Source: Urophycis tenuis (Eukaryota > Chordata > Actinopteri > Gadiformes > Phycidae). From it: a stretch of 64,000 nucleotides of DNA. The first letter of the stretch is position 1; each line of letters starts with the position of its first letter. The stretch spans positions 1,361,405 to 1,425,404 of the forward strand of contig JAXIVH010000006.1 of NCBI GenBank assembly GCA_036785325.1, read 5' to 3'. Both the position numbers and the translations under genes were made by a program. Of the stretch, positions 59,083-64,000 are shown one piece after another. A model generated the notes under the pieces. That model was not told the origin of the DNA. It saw only the letters and a list, made by a program, of their open reading frames with translations, and made no database searches.

Positions 59083-59749
59083 GAAAAAGCAAAAGTCTGT
59101 GATAATTACATTTTGGTCAGATTTGGGAATATTTCATATTCATTCCATGTATTCTATGCAGTTTAATACATTACCAACACAGTGTAATAACCTATTACTA
59201 TGAAACAGTTAAGATATAATAACTAAGCTCATTAAGGATAGTGCCTAACGCTTCCCTCAGATACTGAGGACAATCTCTCAGGCTTCGTTGCCAAAACTGT
59301 GTAAATAACTAAAAAGATTTTTTTTTAAACCCTGCCTTGCAGAACCAATCCAAAGTCTTACGGCCCTTCATACAGAGTCCCTGAGTCCCGCTCCTTCCAC
59401 TGCTCCTTCCTCTTCCTCAAGGAAACTTTGCCATGTGAACAGTTAGAGGAGGGATCAACCCTGTGGTTAGTGGACGACTCACCATCCACTGAGCTACTGC
59501 CGCCCCATTACACGTTGGTCAACTTCAAAGATTTTTTTTTAAAAGCTTAACTTTTGTTTAAAGTCACAGTTGATGTTCATGATCAAATGTCTTATTTGTC
59601 AACTTATTTGTTGCTTAACTTAACTTAACCAAACGGTTCACTGTCACCACACCATCTTACATATTATGTACGATGGTGTGGTAAGAGTTAGGTGAGAGAG
59701 GTAACATTGTTTATATTAACATTCAGAGTATTACTCAATTTGGAGTCAA

Positions 59750-59822
59750 CAAATGTGCTGGCTCACATGATGGTAACCTTGGACCCAAGCCAAGTTTACC
59801 ATCATGTGAGCCAGCACATTTG
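59750..59822. repeat. 27-bp perfect inverted repeat, copy B only
   Basis: Arms 59750-59776 and 59796-59822; copy A (about 17840-17868) has only the right arm. Confidence 0.9.
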
Positions 59823-59834
59823 TATACAAACAAT

Positions 59835-60560
59835 CCCTGGTGTTGAGGCTAGCCTGGTCCTGGTCCCTGGTGTTGAGGCTAGCCTGCTCCTGATTCCTGG
59901 TTCCTGGTGTTGAGGCTAGCCTGGTCCTGGTTCCTGGTGTTGAGGCTAGCCTGGTCCTGATTCCTGGTTCCTGGTGTTAAGGCTAGCCTGGTCCTGATTC
60001 CTGGTGTTGAGGCTAGCCTGGTCCTGGTTCCTGGTGTTGAGGCTAGCCTGGTCCTGATTCCTGGTCCCTAGTGTTGTGGCTAGCCTGTTCCTGGTTCCTG
60101 GTGTTGTGGCTAGCCTGGTCCTGGTCCCTGGTGCTGAGGCTAGCCTGGTCCTGATTCCTGGTGTTGAGGCTAGCCTGGTCCTGGTTCCTGGTGTTGAGGC
60201 TAGCCTGGTCCTGATTCCTGGTCCCTAGTGTTGTGGCTAGCCTGTTCCTGGTTCCTGGTGTTGTGGCTAGCCTGGTCCTGGTCCCTGGTGTTGAGGCTAG
60301 CCTGGTCCTGATTTCTGGTGTTGAGGCTAGCCTGGTCCTGATTCCTGGTCCCTGGTGTTGAGGCTAGCCTGGTCCTGATTCCTGGTGTTGAGGCTAGCCT
60401 GCTCCTGATTCCTGGTCCCTGGTGTTGTGGCTAGCCTGTTCCTGGTTCCTGGTGTTGAGGCTAGCCTGGTCCTGGTTCCTGGTGTTGTGGCTAGCCTTGT
60501 CCTGGTTCCTGGTGTTGAGGCTAGCCTGTTCCTGCCTCCTGGTACTGAGGTTAGCCGGCA
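59835..60560. repeat. 30-bp minisatellite, scrambled copy
   Basis: Same unit as 17872-18612 (TGTTGAGGCTAGCCTGGTCC..) but with many GATTCC/GGTCCC joint variants and inserted half units. Confidence 0.9.
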
Positions 60561-60888
60561 TTTGGGTCTCAAAGTTTGCGGCACAAGTTGCCAAGCAGCG
60601 CTGTTGACGAGTAGCTGGGAGCATGTGGCCATTAGTTATACAGATTCCACGTCTTTAGGGACTTCAAGTCTCTTATCATGTGAATGCTGGCATCAGGAAA
60701 GATACAGTGGACTTCCTCCCCTCGTTTCTGAGTTAAATTTGCTCGTATCTAGGTTGACTTTGTCTCCTGCAACATTGATGGTCAACTGAAAAATGTCTCT
60801 CTTGAAGAGGACAGAATGATCATCCTCAGGATGTCCTATGAGTGACACACATCACTCAAGTGTGGAGCATGATGGTGAGGTTGGTTCT

Positions 60889-61020
60889 GGGGGGCAGCCG
60901 CGGCCTACTGGTTAGGTCTTCGGACTTGTAACCGGAGGGTTGCCGGTTGGAACCCCGACCAGTACGGCCAGAACGGCTGAAGTGCCTTTGAGCAAGGCAC
61001 CTAACCCCTCACTGCTCCCC
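60889..61020 (+). mobile_element. tRNA-derived SINE
   Basis: A-box-like GGCCTACTGGTTAG and B-box-like GGTTGGAACCCC about 40 bases apart, then GCCTTTGAGCAAGGCACC, a familiar fish SINE body. Not a functional tRNA: the cloverleaf is degenerate. Confidence 0.7.
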
Positions 61021-61023
61021 GAG

Positions 61024-61087
61024 CTCTTCTTCCTCTTCCTCTTCCTCTTCTTCCTCTTCCTCTTCCTCTTCTTCTTCTTCCTCTTCT

Positions 61088-61119
<32 letters not shown>

Positions 61120-61130
61120 TCCTTTCTTCT
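61024..61130. repeat. (TTC)n/(CTT)n microsatellite
   Basis: Long CTT/CCT-rich run, read on the minus strand as a poly-Glu ORF. Confidence 0.95.
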
Positions 61131-61817
61131 TCAGACTCTGGTCATCATGAGTAGTTGTGGTGTGTACAGGATCAGGAATGGGCTGTAGCATTGTACTTTC
61201 TGAAAGAGAAGGCAGAAGAGAGTCAGGACACACAGCCAGCCTCCACATGCAGCAACACTCTGCCTGAAGACTGAAGCTGGTTATTCTCAGGTGAAGATTA
61301 GGTCACAACCAGACACACAAGCAGACAGACAGACAGACACAGACAGACAGACAGACAGACACACAACCACCCCACAAAATCAAGAGACACACACACAAGC
61401 AGACACAACCAGCCAGAGGAGCAAGCTACTGCATGTATTACTTATATTTCACATAATGTTTCCACATTGAGCCAAAACGCAGGCTTGTAAGTTGCCGCAT
61501 TGCCCCACAATGTGGCAGTAGTGTCCAACTTTATATCCCAATAATCTGTAGTATAATTGTCACATGACTGCTCTGGCAGCTGGCATGGAGCACCAGTTAT
61601 TAGTTATTTTATATTATTCATTTATTTTATATTATTCATACATATAAAGGGCATAAACACACATTATTGGATTTGAAGCAAATTGATTTGGAACTGCTGA
61701 AGTTAAGGTGCATCGTTATTGAAAAATAATGCACTCATGGAACATTATGACCAATCAGAATCAAGTATTCACCATCGCTGTGGTGTTTATAAATATAAAA
61801 GAACAGGAAGAGCTTAC

Positions 61818-63284
61818 CACCTATCTGATGATCACTGTTTGGTGTTTTCTTACTCTGTAAATAAAATATTCACCTTTGTTATTATAAATGTATTACATGA
61901 ATTAATTACATTTAAATACATGTATTGTTATAAGTTATTTACAAGGTGCATCACTTAATAGATATCACTGTCAGTATAGGTTCACACACACTCCAGTGTC
62001 AAACTAAATAAATATCACGTACCAGTTCTTCTTTAAGGGTTGATGTTATCCATGCTATATAGTGGTAAACAATACATTAGAACAACAGCAACCACATGAC
62101 AGCAGTCAGTATTACTCATCATAACCATGATACATGTTAGAGATGAATGTAATGCTTTGGCCTACCTCTTCTTTTCTTTCTCAGACACACAATGCCTATT
62201 GCTGATGATAAGAATAATAATAATAATACTAATACTCCTGCCACTACTTTTCCTGTGTTTGAATCATGTTTTCCACACTCAGAATCAGTTGAATGATTTC
62301 CTGGTTGTATCAGTTTCAGTCCCACAGATTCACATCTGAAATGAGAAGACAAAACCCCATGTTCAGTTTCAGGGGGTTTAGTGGCTGGGGGCAGGGTAGT
62401 GGATGTGCTAGGGTATTCTAAAAGGTACTGGGTTTGATCCTCAATGTCCACAACCTACAGGTAGGTTATTAAGTAAGACATCCAACCCTGACCTGCTCCT
62501 AATGAACTGTATCAAACTATATTGGAATATACTGTAAGTTACTAAAATTACAATAGCAATTTGTTTTTCTGATTAAATGGAAGTATAAACTATAAACATA
62601 ATGACTGCCAACAATAAAAAGCCACCCCACAACACATGTGATATATTGCCCAGGCCTAATGCTAAAAGTATCATTAACACGCTGTGATCATATTCACTTA
62701 CTCTGTGTGGGGCGGGCAAGATGTTGAGGTTCCATTTGAGAATGTTCCATTAGCACAGTGAAGGCACTCTGTGTCTTTATCTGCTGTCCCTGAGTGAAGA
62801 AACATATTATTGAAACACAACCAGTCAGATTTGGTGTTAGATTACATTTGTGAGTTTTGACCAAAGATATGTTTTTTTACTTCTGCAATATAAAATATAA
62901 CAACTAAGCTGAAATCGACTAAAGTTGATGAGCAGTTCTAAGCAGGAACAAGGAAATACAGAACGGAAATCTGAGTTTCTGGCTTTTGAGTAATTGCCAC
63001 ACATGACCAATAAGTCAGTTTGAGATAATCTTAACTAAGACACAAATTCATTCAATGGTAAGAAGCTTGATTAATTGAATACATTTAGTGGAGGAGTTTT
63101 CTAGCTATAATTTAACGTTGACACCAACCTCCCCGACTGATGTATTGACCAGGACTGCAGATCGTGTGTCTCTGAGCGGCCATACATCCATCTCTGTTAG
63201 AGTGAGTACAGAAGTGTCCATCCAGGGGCTCACACAGAGCATCTGATGTTGATGTACACAGCTTCTTCACCTTCAGGCCACGAC
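61818..63284 (-). CDS. TNF receptor superfamily protein (copy B), 5' part beyond the window
   Basis: Exons by alignment to copy A: 63129-63284, 62702-62789, 62166-62335, 62023-62054, 61818-61854. All splice sites and phases match copy A. Differences: DALCEP for DVLCEP, a shorter Leu run, RKKRRG instead of RKKKKRG, and a different tail exon. A later exon may lie near 61140-61200 (minus STMLQPIPDPVHTTTTHDDQ) and would run into the (TTC)n/SINE sequence. The first two exons must lie right of 64000. Same product type as copy A: a single-pass cytokine-receptor-like protein with no death domain visible. Confidence 0.75.
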
Positions 63285-63464
63285 CTGTCAATCACAACAG
63301 TTACAGAGAAACCTGAGAGAAGGAGAAGGCTGTCTGAGGAAGTCTTTGGTTATAATAACTTGATATGAAAAGCAGGTGAATATTCAGTGTCTTTGTGTGT
63401 GTCATGATATCAGCTGTTCTTTCCCTGTCCGTCTGGGAAGCTGTTCCCCTTCCTATTGTGTTGT

Positions 63465-63695
63465 TTCCTGTCTGTGTCTGGGTATCAGCTGTTCTTTACC
63501 TGTCTGTGTCTGGGTATCAGCTGTTCTTTACCTGTCTGTGTCTGGGTATCAGCTGTTTTTTACCTGTCTGTGTCTGGGTATCAGCTGTTCTTTACCTGTC
63601 TGTGTCTGGGTATCAGCTGTTTTTTACCTGTCTGTGTCTGGGTATCAGCTGTTCTTTACCTGTCTGTGTCTGGGTATCAGCTGCTCGCCTTCCTA
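63465..63695. repeat. 32-bp minisatellite in a TNFRSF-B intron
   Basis: GGGTATCAGCTGTTCTTTAC recurs every 32 bases about seven times; copy A has only one or two units near 24190-24240. Produces several overlapping Cys/Leu-rich ORFs that are artefacts. Confidence 0.9.
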
Positions 63696-64000
63696 TTGTG
63701 TTTTCCCTGTCTGTGTCTGGGAAGCTATTCCTCTTCCTATTGTGTTTCCCTGTCTGTCTGTGTTGTCCTGGTGGGCGTGGTCGCTCATTCCAATTCTTCA
63801 TCAACCAATCAACTCCTGCAATACATGTACTTTGGTACTTCCAGACTTTGTCTGATTGTCCGTCATTCATAGTGGTAGATACATTCTCTGACTCTGGTTT
63901 CTCTTCCTTGTTGTTGTCATCTCCTGTAAAGCACTGAGCTGCTACGTCGTGTTCATCTTTACATTTTGCCACTCTGGAACTGCCTGCAACCTGCCTACCA

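Larger units (their letters stand above)
59086..64000. repeat. Large duplication, copy B (runs off the window)
   Basis: Collinear with 15361-25500; lacks the three insertions seen in copy A, supplying their empty sites (about 59405, 61436 and 63760). Confidence 0.9.

Noticed and set aside
60889..60962. Functional tRNA gene
   Set aside because: A and B boxes are recognisable but the stems do not pair well and it continues into a SINE body.
61009..61248. Poly-Glu protein
   Set aside because: Mostly a (TTC)n microsatellite read on the minus strand; kept only as a low-confidence possible last exon of TNFRSF-B.
63376..63937. Cys/Leu-rich plus-strand ORFs (SCLCLGISC repeats)
   Set aside because: Generated by the 32-bp intron minisatellite; frame and strand are unrelated to the TNFRSF gene.

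Overview
The window looks like teleost fish nuclear DNA. It has spliced vertebrate-type exons, poly(A) signals and a tRNA-derived SINE. It is densely packed with repeat families I recognise from fish: L2/Rex1-like and RTE-like LINEs, hAT, PIF/Harbinger and P-like DNA transposons, a Ty3/gypsy element, and many MITEs and microsatellites. There is nothing prokaryotic here and no CRISPR array. Most long ORFs are repeat artefacts; the real coding content is short exons joined by GT..AG introns.

Layout. 1-6.2 kb (+): the 3' part of a spliced gene encoding a Gypsy-type DDE integrase, a GPY/F motif, an Ala/Pro-rich linker, a Ulp1-like (C48) protease and a C-terminal PHD finger. This is the architecture of a Ginger1 transposase plus a PHD finger, and every reading frame I could follow is open. 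6.9-7.6 kb: a 174-bp tandem repeat. 8.0-12.8 kb: two abutting TIR elements carrying a THAP exon; the complete one also holds remnants of a transposase C-terminus and, on the other strand, a P2X7-type Cys-rich domain. 13.1-15.4 kb: LINE and MITE debris, part of which is duplicated at 38.2-43.2 kb. 15.4-25.5 kb: copy A of a large duplication that recurs from 59.1 kb to the right edge. Each copy carries a minus-strand TNF-receptor-superfamily gene (A at 22.5-26.8 kb, B at 61.8 kb to the edge). Copy A gained an LTR-like element, a hAT and a LINE whose empty sites are visible in copy B.

28-37 kb: nested hAT, Harbinger-like and foldback elements and perfect palindromes. 38-43 kb: an L2 LINE split by a hAT and other elements. 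43.4-47.5 kb: a hAT with a perfect 8-bp TSD, itself carrying a P-like element with its own perfect 8-bp TSD and an intact THAP domain. 48.1-55.1 kb: a decayed minus-strand Ty3/gypsy element interrupted by a 3-bp-TSD MITE (which contains a hAT) and by a LINE. 55.7-57.0 kb: a third TNFRSF fragment whose first cysteine-rich exon is split by a hAT.

The only loci that look like possible functioning genes are the integrase/Ulp1/PHD gene and TNFRSF copies A and B. The rest is mainly a record of nested transposition and segmental duplication. Domain calls were made by eye from motifs; no database search was run.
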